Assembly (NCBI GenBank): GCA_900770015.1
Contig: CAAGIU010000420.1
Coordinates: forward strand, 1-14,338
Source: an uncultured Oscillospiraceae bacterium
GTDB lineage: Bacteria > Bacillota_A > Clostridia > Oscillospirales > Oscillospiraceae
Length of the DNA stretch: 14,338 nt
Reading direction: 5' to 3'
Below the pieces are notes generated by a model. The model was not told the origin of the DNA. It was given only the letters and a program-made list of their open reading frames with translations, and searched no databases. Each line of letters opens with the position of its first letter. Position 1 is the stretch's first letter. The position numbers were made by a program, and so were the translations under genes. Shown here piece by piece: positions 5,664 through 13,800 of this stretch.

Positions 5664-8600
5664 GAAGGTTCTGGTCATCGGTTCCGGCCCCATCGTCATC
5701 GGGCAGGCGGCGGAATTTGACTACGCCGGCACCCAGGCGTGCCTGGCGCTGAAGGAGGAGGGGTATGAGGTCATTCTGGCCAACTCCAACCCCGCCACCA
5801 TCATGACCGACACCTCCGTGGCGGACAAGGTCTATATGGAGCCGCTGACCCTGGAATATCTGGCCAGAATCTGCCGGTATGAGCGCCCGGACGCCATCGT
5901 CCCCGGCATCGGCGGTCAGACGGGCCTGAATCTTGCCATGCAGCTGGCCAAAAAGGGCGTGCTGGAGGAATGCGAAATTGAGCTTCTGGGCACCGACGCC
6001 GACAGCATCGAGCGGGCGGAGGACCGGGAGCTTTTCAAGGAGCTCTGTCAGGAAATCGGCGAGCCCGTGGTGCCCAGCCAGATCACCTACTCCATTGACG
6101 AAGCCGTGGCTGCCGCACAGATCATCGGCTATCCCGTGATCCTGCGTCCCGCCTTCACCCTGGGTGGCACCGGCGGCGGCTTTGCCGGCGACGAAGCAGA
6201 GCTGCGGGAAATGATGAAAAACGCCCTGGCCCTCTCCCCTGTCCATCAGGTGCTGGTGGAGAAGAGCATCAAGGGCTACAAGGAAATCGAATACGAGGTC
6301 ATCCGGGACGCCGACGACACCGCCATCACCGTCTGCAACATGGAGAATCTGGACCCCGTGGGCATCCACACCGGCGACTCCATTGTGGTGGCTCCCAGCC
6401 AGACCCTGACCAACAAGGAATACCATATGCTCCGGGATGCCGCCCTGCGGATCATCCGGGCGCTGAATGTCAAGGGCGGCTGCAATGTCCAGTTCGCCCT
6501 GGACCCCCACTCCTTCCGCTACTACGTCATCGAGGTCAACCCCCGGGTGTCCCGTTCCTCCGCCCTGGCCTCCAAGGCTTCCGGCTACCCCATTGCCCGG
6601 GTCTCGGCAAAAATCGCCGTGGGCCTGAATCTGGATGAAATCCAGCTTGCCAACACCCCCGCCTGCTTTGAGCCAAGTCTTGACTATGTGGTCACCAAAA
6701 TGCCCCGGTTCCCCTTTGACAAGTTCCCCGCCGCTCAGAACCAGCTGTCCACCCAAATGAAGGCCACCGGCGAGGTCATGAGCGTGGGCAGATGCCTGGA
6801 GGAGAGTTTGCTGAAGGCCATCCGCTCTCTGGAGGACAGCAAGACCCACCTGCACATGGCGAAATTTGACTCCGAACACATGACCGTGGAGCAGCTGCTG
6901 GACTACATCCGCGAGGGCACCGACGACCGGATCTACGCCATCTCCCAGCTCATGTGGATGGGCGTGGATGCCTCGCTGATCTGCGACATCACCCAGATCG
7001 ACATGTTCTTCCTGGACAAGATCAAGAAGATCGTGGACTTTGAAAAGGAGCTGGAGGGCGCCCGGGGCAATCTGGAACTGCTGAAGGAAGCCAAGCGCAT
7101 GGGCTTCTCCGACGCCTACATCGCCGAGCTGTGGAAGACGGAGGAATTTGCCGTGTACCAGCTGCGGTGCATGGCAGGCATCTTTCCGGTGTACAAGATG
7201 ATCGACACCTGCGCCAGCGAGTTTGAAAGCTATGTGCCCTATTTCTACTCCACCTACGCCGAGGAAAACGAGTCCATCGTCTCGGGCAAAAAGAAGATCA
7301 TCGTCCTGGGCTCCGGCCCCATCCGCATCGGCCAGGGCGTGGAATTTGACTACTCCACCGTCCACGCGGTGCACACCATCCGCGACCTGGGCTATGAAGC
7401 CATCGTCATCAATAACAACCCGGAGACCGTCTCCACCGACTACACCACCGCGGACAAGCTCTACTTCGAGCCGCTGACCGTGGAGGACGTGATGAACATC
7501 ATCCATCTGGAGCAGCCCGAGGGCGTCATCGCCACATTGGGCGGCCAGACGGCTGTCAACCTTGCCCAGGGACTTTCCGACCGGGGCGTAAAAATCATCG
7601 GCACCGACTGCGAGGCCATCGAAAAGGCCGAAAACCGGGATGCCTTCGACGCCGTCATCAAGTCCCTGAACATCCCCAACCCCAAGGGTCAGGCCGTCAC
7701 CCACATCGAAGAGGGTGTGGCTGCGGCGGAGGCCATCGGCTATCCGGTGCTGGTGCGGCCCAGCTTCGTCCTGGGCGGCCGGGCCATGGAGATCGTGGCC
7801 AACGAGGACATGCTCCGCCATTACCTGAAAAACGCCGTGGAAATCGACGAGAAGAAGCCGGTGCTCATTGACAAATATGTGGTGGGCCGGGAGGTGGAGG
7901 TGGATGCCGTCTGCGACGGAGAGCAGGTGTTCCTGCCGGGCATCATGGAGCTGGTGGAGCGCACCGGCGTCCACTCCGGCGACTCCATCAGCGTCTACCC
8001 GCCCTTCAGCCTCTCCGGCAAGGTCAAGCAGACCATCGTGGATTACACCACGAGGCTGGGCATCGGCATCGGCATCCGGGGACTATACAACATCCAGTTC
8101 ATCGTGGACCAGCAGGACCACGTCTATGTCATCGAGGTCAACCCCAGAGCCTCCCGGTCCGTGCCCTTCCTGTCCAAGTCCACGGGGCTGAATCTGGTTT
8201 CCATCGCCACAAAGGTCATGCTGGGCTGCTCCCTGGCAGAGCAGGGCATCGACGGCGCCTTCTACCCCGAGGCCGACCGGTGGTATGTCAAAGCCCCCGC
8301 CTTCTCCTTTGCCAAGCTGACGGGCATGGATGCCTACCTGTCCCCGGAGATGAAGTCCACCGGCGAGGCCATCGGCTATGACACCAGTCTGAAGCGGGCG
8401 CTGTACAAGGCGCTGCAGGCCTCCGGCATCAAGATGAAGGACTACGGCACGGTGATCATCACCCTGGCCGACGAGGACAAGGAGGAGGGTCTGCCCCTGG
8501 CAAGGCGGTTCTACCGTCTGGGCTTCAACATCGAGGCCACCGAAGGCACCGCCGCCTTCCTCAAGAGCCACGGCATCCGCACCAGAGTCCGCCGGAAGCT

Positions 8601-8826
8601 CAGCGACGGCAGCAACGAGCTGCTGGCCTCCATCCAGGCGGGCTACGTCAGCTATATCCTCAACACCCGGGCCATCACCTCCGGCGTTCACTACGACGAC
8701 GGCGTGGAGATCCGCCGCTGCGCCGTGCAGAACGGTGTGAATATGTTCACCTCCCTGGACACCGCCAGAATCCTGCTGGACGCATTGGAGGAGGTCATCC
8801 CGGAAATTTCCACCATCAAGCGATAA
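5641..8826 (+). CDS. carB: Carbamoyl-phosphate synthase large subunit
   Basis: The protein has 1061 aa, close to the usual 1060-1075. It is the ATP-using synthetase: bicarbonate is phosphorylated in the first half, ammonia from CarA is added, and carbamate is phosphorylated in the second half. The internal duplication is plain: [18 protein letters not shown] near residue 13 and [17 protein letters not shown] near 555; ATP-grasp segments [12 protein letters not shown] from R169 and [10 protein letters not shown] from R706; and [17 protein letters not shown] and [17 protein letters not shown] in the two halves. The linker between the halves is the oligomerisation domain. Residues from about 933 form the MGS-like allosteric domain, which binds nucleotide effectors in known enzymes; its tail ([15 protein letters not shown]) is closer to Bacillota PyrAB than to E. 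coli. It is the last gene of the carAB unit. Confidence 0.97.
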   Translation: MPKRTDIKKVLVIGSGPIVIGQAAEFDYAGTQACLALKEEGYEVILANSNPATIMTDTSVADKVYMEPLTLEYLARICRYERPDAIVPGIGGQTGLNLAMQLAKKGVLEECEIELLGTDADSIERAEDRELFKELCQEIGEPVVPSQITYSIDEAVAAAQIIGYPVILRPAFTLGGTGGGFAGDEAELREMMKNALALSPVHQVLVEKSIKGYKEIEYEVIRDADDTAITVCNMENLDPVGIHTGDSIVVAPSQTLTNKEYHMLRDAALRIIRALNVKGGCNVQFALDPHSFRYYVIEVNPRVSRSSALASKASGYPIARVSAKIAVGLNLDEIQLANTPACFEPSLDYVVTKMPRFPFDKFPAAQNQLSTQMKATGEVMSVGRCLEESLLKAIRSLEDSKTHLHMAKFDSEHMTVEQLLDYIREGTDDRIYAISQLMWMGVDASLICDITQIDMFFLDKIKKIVDFEKELEGARGNLELLKEAKRMGFSDAYIAELWKTEEFAVYQLRCMAGIFPVYKMIDTCASEFESYVPYFYSTYAEENESIVSGKKKIIVLGSGPIRIGQGVEFDYSTVHAVHTIRDLGYEAIVINNNPETVSTDYTTADKLYFEPLTVEDVMNIIHLEQPEGVIATLGGQTAVNLAQGLSDRGVKIIGTDCEAIEKAENRDAFDAVIKSLNIPNPKGQAVTHIEEGVAAAEAIGYPVLVRPSFVLGGRAMEIVANEDMLRHYLKNAVEIDEKKPVLIDKYVVGREVEVDAVCDGEQVFLPGIMELVERTGVHSGDSISVYPPFSLSGKVKQTIVDYTTRLGIGIGIRGLYNIQFIVDQQDHVYVIEVNPRASRSVPFLSKSTGLNLVSIATKVMLGCSLAEQGIDGAFYPEADRWYVKAPAFSFAKLTGMDAYLSPEMKSTGEAIGYDTSLKRALYKALQASGIKMKDYGTVIITLADEDKEEGLPLARRFYRLGFNIEATEGTAAFLKSHGIRTRVRRKLSDGSNELLASIQAGYVSYILNTRAITSGVHYDDGVEIRRCAVQNGVNMFTSLDTARILLDALEEVIPEISTIKR

Positions 8827-8841
8827 TTCGTACCAGCCACT

Positions 8842-8911
8842 GTGGGAATGCATTTATTTATTCCGCCGCTCATTTGCGGCAAACAGCGGAACGGCTAAAT
8901 CCGTTCCCCAC
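8842..8911 (+). repeat. Cluster of three small hairpins after carB
   Basis: Three adjacent stems lie between carB and the terminator: GGAAT/ATTCC (8845-8849/8860-8864), GCCGC/GCGGC (8865-8869/8876-8880) and GGAACGG/CCGTTCC (8888-8894/8901-8907). An alternative long-range pairing GTGGG/CCCAC (8842-8846/8907-8911) would close the whole block. It could be a short repeat element or a 3'-end stabiliser; no coding potential is apparent. Confidence 0.5.
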
Positions 8912-8942
8912 GAGACAAGCAACAATTTCTGACTTGCAAAAA

Positions 8943-8978
8943 ACTGCCTCACCTTTTCGGGTGAGGCAGTGATTTTTT
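8943..8978. terminator. Bidirectional intrinsic terminator between carB and the transporter operon
   Basis: A perfect 11-bp stem (ACTGCCTCACC 8943-8953 with 8960-8970) encloses a 6-nt loop. Rightward it is followed by GA and six T; leftward it runs into six T (the A-run before 8944). It ends carB transcription and the leftward permease gene whose stop is at 8984. Confidence 0.93.
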
Positions 8979-8983
8979 ATGCT

Positions 8984-10024
8984 TCAGTCTTTTTTGCGGA
9001 ACTTGGCGAAGATTGCCTGCAGGACGATGAAGAAGCACAGCAGGATGGCGGTGACCACATTCGGCCATGCGGAGCTGAGCTTGCCGTTGGTCTTGACCAG
9101 GCTGGAGATGGTGCCGTTGATCAGCACGCCGAAGAACGAACCGATGACGTTACCCACGCCGCCGGTGAGCAGCGTGCCGCCGATGACAGCGGAGGAGATG
9201 GCGTCCATTTCCAAACCCAGCGCCTGCCGGGTGGTGCCGCACATGGTGTTGAGCACATAGCAGATGGCGCCGATGGAGGTCAGCACGGAGCAGAGCACAT
9301 GGGCCAGGAACCGGGTCTTCTTCACGTCCAGACCCATCAGGGCTGCGCTCTGCTGGTTGCCGCCCACGGCGTACAGACTGCGGCCAAACTTGGTATAGCG
9401 CAGCAGCAGGAAGGTGAACACCAGCACCAGCAGGGCAATGACCACATAAATGGAGATGTTGGGAATCATCAGCTTGCCCTTCTTATTCATGTATGCGCCG
9501 ATGTTGAAGGGCATATTGATTTTGATGGTGGCGAGCTTGCTCATCAGGGCGCTCTTGGTGACGGAGACCTGCTGGGTGGAGATAACGGCGGTCATGCCCC
9601 GGGCAAAGAACATGCCGGCCATGGTGACGATGAAGGGCTGGATCTCCAGATATCCGATGAAGAAGCCCTGCACCATGCCAAAGACCAGACCGATCAGCAG
9701 CATCAGTGGCAGCAGAATGCCCGCGGGCAGTTCCCACTGTTCCACACCCACGGCCATGAACATACACTCCATGGCGATCAGGGCGCCCACGGAAATATCG
9801 ATGCCGCCGGTGATCATCACGGCCGTCATACCGCAGACCACACAGATCAGGCCCGCGTTGTTCTTGAGAATATCCAGGAAGACCTGGAGCTTGGTGAAGC
9901 CCTTATCGGCGTAGGCAATACAGCCGGAGGCGTACATGACAACGAACAGCGCAATGGTCAGAGCCAGAAGGATGGAATTGCTGTTGATTCTCTTCAGACT
10001 GAGCTTTTTTTCGGCGGTTTTCAT
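8984..10024 (-). CDS. Sugar ABC transporter permease, YjfF-like
   Basis: The protein has 346 aa, is highly hydrophobic throughout, and belongs to the BPD_transp_2 (RbsC/YjfF) permease family of CUT2-type importers. Hallmarks are GGIDISVGA (73-81), the QPFIVTMAGMFFARG stretch (129-143), and LEMDAISSAVIGGTLLTGG (271-289), the region expected to contact the ATPase. From memory it resembles E. coli YjfF, the second galactofuranose permease. The open frame extends upstream to 10381, but the true start at 10024 gives an ATGA overlap with the preceding permease and has AAAGGAGGT (10034-10042) 9 bp before it. It is the last gene of the operon. It presumably pairs with the other permease as a heterodimer. 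Confidence 0.9.
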   Translation of the reverse strand: MKTAEKKLSLKRINSNSILLALTIALFVVMYASGCIAYADKGFTKLQVFLDILKNNAGLICVVCGMTAVMITGGIDISVGALIAMECMFMAVGVEQWELPAGILLPLMLLIGLVFGMVQGFFIGYLEIQPFIVTMAGMFFARGMTAVISTQQVSVTKSALMSKLATIKINMPFNIGAYMNKKGKLMIPNISIYVVIALLVLVFTFLLLRYTKFGRSLYAVGGNQQSAALMGLDVKKTRFLAHVLCSVLTSIGAICYVLNTMCGTTRQALGLEMDAISSAVIGGTLLTGGVGNVIGSFFGVLINGTISSLVKTNGKLSSAWPNVVTAILLCFFIVLQAIFAKFRKKD

Positions 10025-11088
10025 GCTACGCTGACCTCCTTTGCAGCGCGCTTTGCGTTGCGCTTCTTCATGTAGTCCTTCACCACGGGGGACTGGATGG
10101 TGACAATGGCAATGACGATGATGGCCTTGAAGACGGGGGCCTGGGCAGAGGACACACCCAGCGCATACAGCGTGGTGGTGATGGCCTGGATGGTGTAGGC
10201 GCCGATGATGGAGCCGGAGAGGCGGAACTTGCCGCCGCCCAGGCTGTTGCCGCCCAGAGCCACCGCCAGAATGGCATCCATTTCCAGGTTCAGGCCGATG
10301 TTGTTGGTGTCGGCGGAGTAGATCCGGGAGGTGGCGGTGATACCGGCGATGCCGGCAAACAGGCCGCAGAGCACATAGCACAGGAAGATGATGGCGGCGG
10401 ATTTATAGCCGGAGATCCGGGCGGCATTCTTGTTGATGCCCACTGCCTGGACATAGGTGCCCAGGGCGGTGAACTTCAGCACCAGAGCCGTCACCAGCAC
10501 GCAGGCTGCGGTGATCAGCACGGGGGTGGGGAAAATGCCGCAGTAGCCGCCGAAGAACTTGAAGCTCTCCACATTGATGTACACAATGGAGCTGTTGCAA
10601 AGCAGCAGTCCGATGGCACGTCCGGCGGAGAAGAGGATCAGAGTTGCCACCATGGGCTGAATCTTCAGAAACGCCACCAGGAAACCGTTGAAAGCGCCGC
10701 AGAGGCAGGCGGTGAGCACACCGGCCAGCACGCCCACCCACAGAGGAACGGCATAGCTGTTGACGTTGACATTGCCGAAGCCCGCCAGCAGTACACAGCA
10801 GACGCCGCCTGCCAGACTCATGACGGAGCCCACGGAGATATCGGTACCGGCGGAGGCGGATACCACCAGCGTCATACCGATGGCAAGGATGGCAGCCTCA
10901 CTGCCGCGGTTGAGGATATCAATGATACGGCCGTAGAGAATGCCCTGCGTGTTGATGGAAATGGTGAAGAAATTATAGAAGCTGTTGCCATGCGCCACAT
11001 CATAGATCACATTGATGAGCATGACCAGAACCATGGAGAACAGGGGCAGGAACAGCTGTTTTTGGGTGATCTTTTTCAATGTTGCCAT
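10021..11088 (-). CDS. Sugar ABC transporter permease, YtfT-like
   Basis: The protein has 355 aa with several membrane segments and belongs to the same RbsC/YjfF-type permease family as its downstream neighbour. Hallmarks are GTDISVGS (81-88), LKIQPMVATLILFSAGRA (141-158) and LEMDAILAVALGGNSLGGG (268-286). The position as first of two permeases after the ATPase corresponds to ytfT in the E. coli ytfQRT-yjfF operon. The start at 11088 lies 3 bp after the ATPase stop, with GGAGGG about 8 bp upstream inside the ATPase's last codons. The last four bases overlap the next permease. The C-terminus is lysine/arginine-rich (341-350), consistent with a cytoplasmic tail. Confidence 0.9.
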   Translation of the reverse strand: MATLKKITQKQLFLPLFSMVLVMLINVIYDVAHGNSFYNFFTISINTQGILYGRIIDILNRGSEAAILAIGMTLVVSASAGTDISVGSVMSLAGGVCCVLLAGFGNVNVNSYAVPLWVGVLAGVLTACLCGAFNGFLVAFLKIQPMVATLILFSAGRAIGLLLCNSSIVYINVESFKFFGGYCGIFPTPVLITAACVLVTALVLKFTALGTYVQAVGINKNAARISGYKSAAIIFLCYVLCGLFAGIAGITATSRIYSADTNNIGLNLEMDAILAVALGGNSLGGGKFRLSGSIIGAYTIQAITTTLYALGVSSAQAPVFKAIIVIAIVTIQSPVVKDYMKKRNAKRAAKEVSVA

Positions 11089-11091
11089 CTG

Positions 11092-12597
11092 TTATCCCTC
11101 CGCAATGGTTTTCATGACCAGCTCCTGGGTCATTTCGCCGCTGAGCTCACCGATCTTGGCGCCGTCGCGCAGGACTGCCAGACGGCTGCAGGTGCGCAGC
11201 ATTTCCTCAATTTCGGAGGAAATGAACAGCACGCCCTTGCCCTGCTGGGCCAGCTGGATCACCAGCTTCTGGATCTCGGTTTTGGTGCCCACATCGATGC
11301 CCCGGGTGGGCTCGTCCAGAATCAGGAAATCCGGGTCGGTGGCCAGCCACCGGGCGATGATGACCTTCTGCTGGTTGCCGCCGGAGAGCTGCTTGACGGG
11401 GGTCTCCCGGCTGGCGGTTTTGATCTGCAGCAGCTCGATGAACTTGTCGGCGATCTCCTCCTGCTCCTTCATGGGGATCAGCTTGGTGATGCCCCGGCGT
11501 GCCTGCATGGCCAGCACGATGTTCTCCCGGACGCTGAGGTCGCCGATGATGCCCTCCGCCTTCCGGTCGTCCGGCAGCATGGCCATACCCAGGTTCATGG
11601 CGTCGATGGGATGTTTGATGCGAACCTCCTTGCCCTTGACCTTCAGGGTGCCGGTCTGGGCCTTGTCCGCACCGTAGATGGCCCGGGCCAGCTCGCTTCG
11701 TCCGGAACCCAGCAGACCCGTCAGGCCCACGACCTCGCCGCTGTTCAGCTTCAGATCGAAGGGCTTGATCTTGCCCGCGTGGCTCAGCCCCTGGGCATCG
11801 ATGAGGTCGGTACCTCCTGCCAGCACACCGCCCTCGGGCTTGATGGCGGCCAGGTCGTCGAAGTCCTTGCCCATCATGGCGGCGATCAGCTTGACTCTGG
11901 GCAGCTCGGCAATGGGGTACTCGCCCACCAGCTGGCCGTTGCGCAGCACCGTGATCCGGTCGCAGACGGCATAGACCTGCTCCAGAAAGTGGGTAACGAA
12001 GATGATGCCCACGCCCTGATCCCGCAGACGGCGCATCAGAGCAAACAGCTTCTCCACCTCGGAGTCATCCAGAGAGGAGGTGGGCTCATCCAGAATCAGA
12101 ACCTTGCAGTCCATATCGACGGCCCGGGCAATGGCGATCATCTGCTGGAGGGCAAGGGAATATTCGTCCAAATTCCGCGTCACATCCACCGGCAGCTGCA
12201 TCTGCTCCATCAGCTTCTGCGCGCGCTTTACCATCTCCTTGCGGTTGATGGTGTGCAGTTTGGTCATCGGCTCCCGGCCGATGAAGAGGTTCTCTGCCAC
12301 GCTCAGGTTGGGGCAGAGGTTGACCTCCTGATACACCGTGGAGATACCCTTCTTCTGGGCATCCAGGGTATTGCGGTTTTTGATGGCTTCGGGAATGCCA
12401 TCGATGTGGATCTCTCCGGCCTCGAAATCATTGACACCGGTCAGACACTTTATCAACGTGGATTTTCCCGCGCCGTTTTCGCCCATCAGTGCGTGGATTT
12501 CTCCTTTTCTCAGCTTAAAATCCACATGATCCAGCGCTTTCACGCCGGGGAAGGTCATTGTGATGCCTTGCATCGTCAGAACAATCTGATTGTCCAT
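11092..12597 (-). CDS. Sugar ABC transporter ATP-binding protein (two nucleotide-binding domains), YtfR-like
   Basis: The protein has 501 aa, typical of RbsA/MglA/YtfR fused ATPases. Domain 1 has Walker A GENGAGKST (39-47), Q-loop Q90, a relaxed signature YSLALQQ (146-152), Walker B VLILDEP (166-172) and switch H203. Domain 2 has a Walker A-like GLLGSGRSE (294-302) with arginine in place of lysine, a canonical signature LSGGNQQ (404-410) and FLILDEPTRGID (424-435), but serine replaces the switch histidine (FISSE, 458-462). This asymmetry is normal for monosaccharide importers: one functional and one degenerate ATP site. It powers the two permeases. AAGGA lies about 12 bp before the ATG, a slightly long spacing. 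Confidence 0.95.
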   Translation of the reverse strand: MDNQIVLTMQGITMTFPGVKALDHVDFKLRKGEIHALMGENGAGKSTLIKCLTGVNDFEAGEIHIDGIPEAIKNRNTLDAQKKGISTVYQEVNLCPNLSVAENLFIGREPMTKLHTINRKEMVKRAQKLMEQMQLPVDVTRNLDEYSLALQQMIAIARAVDMDCKVLILDEPTSSLDDSEVEKLFALMRRLRDQGVGIIFVTHFLEQVYAVCDRITVLRNGQLVGEYPIAELPRVKLIAAMMGKDFDDLAAIKPEGGVLAGGTDLIDAQGLSHAGKIKPFDLKLNSGEVVGLTGLLGSGRSELARAIYGADKAQTGTLKVKGKEVRIKHPIDAMNLGMAMLPDDRKAEGIIGDLSVRENIVLAMQARRGITKLIPMKEQEEIADKFIELLQIKTASRETPVKQLSGGNQQKVIIARWLATDPDFLILDEPTRGIDVGTKTEIQKLVIQLAQQGKGVLFISSEIEEMLRTCSRLAVLRDGAKIGELSGEMTQELVMKTIAEG

Positions 12598-12627
12598 CCA
12601 AATTCCACGTCCTTTCTGAATTGATAG

Positions 12628-12650
12628 CGGGAGAAGCGTTCTTCCTCCCG
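12628..12650 (-). other. Small hairpin in the leader of the ATPase gene
   Basis: CGGGAG pairs with CTCCCG and the inner AAG with CTT, giving 9 bp with one bulged base and a 4-nt loop. It lies between the large intercistronic hairpin and the ATPase ribosome site. It may help set the lower expression of downstream genes, which is inference. Confidence 0.4.
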
Positions 12651-12661
12651 GAGCATGGATA

Positions 12662-12703
12662 TCAGAAAGAGAAGAGGCCCAAGGGGGCCCCTTCCCTTTC
12701 TGA
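12662..12703 (-). terminator. Long wobble-containing hairpin between the binding-protein and ATPase genes
   Basis: In the leftward transcript 12685-12702 pairs with 12663-12680 over 18 positions with two G·U wobbles and a 4-nt loop; one further pair (12703/12662) extends it. It lies 16 bp after the binding-protein stop. The wobbles would be A·C mismatches on the other strand, so the structure suits the operon's own RNA. The downstream side is pyrimidine-rich (CTCTTTCTG, part of the stem) without a clean U-run. It is more likely a partial terminator or 3'-end stabiliser that keeps binding protein in excess than a full stop. Confidence 0.7.
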
Positions 12704-12718
12704 AGTCAGTTCAAAATC

Positions 12719-13702
12719 TTAGTAAGCACGGCCGTCCAGGACTTCCTGAGTCATGGTGATTGCCAGTGCGGACTCGATGCCGGGAGCCACGAAGGCTTCA
12801 TCGGGAACGATGGTCACAGCGGGGATCTCCTCGCCGGCCTGGATCTTGGCAATGATGTCCATAACGCCGGAAGCCTGCAGGGGGTTGCACTCGACGTTGC
12901 AGTTGATCTTGCCGGCCAGGGTACGGGTCAGGCCTTCCTTGGTGGCGTCGAAGGAGATGATGATGACGTCGCCGCCAACACCGTAGGTAACGCCGGCAGC
13001 ATCCATGGCATCCATGGCGCCGTAGGCTTCGTTATCGTTCTGGCAGACAACAACGTTGAACTGGCCAGCATAGGACTTCAGGTAGGACTCCATGACTTCC
13101 TGGCCGCCGGCCTGGGTGAAGTCGCCGCTCTGGCTGTCCAGGATCTTCCACTCGGGATGCTCTTCGGCAACCTTGTTGAAGCCGGTGGTACGGCCCAGGG
13201 TAGCGGAAGCGCCCACGGAGCCTTCGATGACCAGGATGTTGGCCTCGGCGCCGTTCAGAGCCTCAGCCAGCCACAGACCTGCGGTCTCGCCTTCCAGAGC
13301 GGTATCGGTGCCCAGGAAAGTGGTGTACAGGGAGGGATCGGCGGAAACGGTACGGTCAGCGATGATGACGGGGATACCGGCATCCTGAGCTTCCTGCAGG
13401 ACGACTTCCCAGCCGGCTTCCTGCACGGGGCAGATGACGATGTAGTCAACTTCCTGCTGGATGAAGCTGCGGACGGCTTCCATCTGAGCGGTGTGGTCGT
13501 TGTCGGCGTCGACGAAGATCAGCTCGTAGCCGTTCTCGGCGGTGAAGGTGGTCTGGTAGTCGATGGTGTTGGCGGCACGCCAGTCGGACTCGTGGCCGAC
13601 CTGGGCGAAGCCGATGACAATGTTGTCTTCAGCAACGGCGGCGGGGGCGCACAGGGCAACCAGCATCATGATGGCCAGGACGCATGCAAGCAGTTTCTTC
13701 AT
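12719..13702 (-). CDS. Sugar ABC transporter substrate-binding protein, YtfQ-like (galactofuranose type)
   Basis: The protein has 327 aa. The signal peptide is about 1-24 (MKKLLACVLAIM... ending AVA before E25) and the mature part is a periplasmic-binding-protein type 1 fold. IGFAQVGHESDWRAA (30-44), MEAVRSFIQQEVDYIVICPV (74-93), GWEVVLQEAQDAGIPV (97-112), GSVGAS (161-166), QSGDFTQAGGQEVMESY (191-207) and QNDNEAYGAMDA (221-232) closely follow E. coli YtfQ as I remember it, which binds galactofuranose. The substrate is therefore inferred, and other pentoses or hexoses remain possible. No standard lipobox is present (C18 is preceded by L17), unusual for a Gram-positive binding protein. The start at 13702 is set by the signal peptide and AAAGAGGT about 8 bp upstream; the frame continues upstream to 13858 without signal-peptide features. 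Confidence 0.92.
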   Translation of the reverse strand: MKKLLACVLAIMMLVALCAPAAVAEDNIVIGFAQVGHESDWRAANTIDYQTTFTAENGYELIFVDADNDHTAQMEAVRSFIQQEVDYIVICPVQEAGWEVVLQEAQDAGIPVIIADRTVSADPSLYTTFLGTDTALEGETAGLWLAEALNGAEANILVIEGSVGASATLGRTTGFNKVAEEHPEWKILDSQSGDFTQAGGQEVMESYLKSYAGQFNVVVCQNDNEAYGAMDAMDAAGVTYGVGGDVIIISFDATKEGLTRTLAGKINCNVECNPLQASGVMDIIAKIQAGEEIPAVTIVPDEAFVAPGIESALAITMTQEVLDGRAY

Positions 13703-13735
13703 GTGAAATACCTCTTTCCATGATATTGTTGTTTG

Positions 13736-13754
13736 AGTCCGCTTCGTGCGAACT
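13736..13754 (-). other. 5'-terminal stem-loop of the transporter mRNA
   Basis: A 7-bp stem (13748-13754 with 13736-13742, one G·U wobble on the leftward RNA) encloses a 5-nt loop. If the promoter at 13764-13792 is correct it begins within about 3 nt of the transcript start, as in 5'-stabilising hairpins. Confidence 0.45.
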
Positions 13755-13763
13755 TCTATCCAT

Positions 13764-13800
13764 ATAAAAGCACAAATCCTTGATTTCGTCAACGGATTTG
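13764..13800 (-). promoter_or_regulatory. Transporter operon promoter with operator-like inverted repeat
   Basis: On the minus strand TTGACG (-35, 13787-13792) and TTTTAT (-10, 13764-13769) are 17 bp apart, with an extended TGC before the -10. The inverted repeat CAAATCC (13773-13779) / GGATTTG (13794-13800), centre spacing 21 bp, brackets the -35. This geometry fits a dimeric regulator touching the same DNA face. The regulator is not in the window. Confidence 0.55.

Noticed and set aside
4320..5699. 459-codon open frame on the minus strand across carA
   Set aside because: It is a shadow of carA that also runs through the carA promoter and leader; there is no domain.
5545..7974. 809-codon open frame on the minus strand across carA/carB
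   Set aside because: It is antisense to carAB, has low-complexity Gly/His/Asp/Val-rich sequence with no recognisable domain, and is explained by GC-biased codon use of carB.
8969..10075. 368-codon plus-strand open frame opposite the YjfF-like permease
   Set aside because: It begins in the terminator, is antisense to a clear permease, and has no recognisable domain.
10990..12624. 544-codon plus-strand open frame opposite the sugar ATPase
   Set aside because: The ATPase frame has all expected motifs; the plus-strand frame is His/Gln/Leu-rich antisense without homology.
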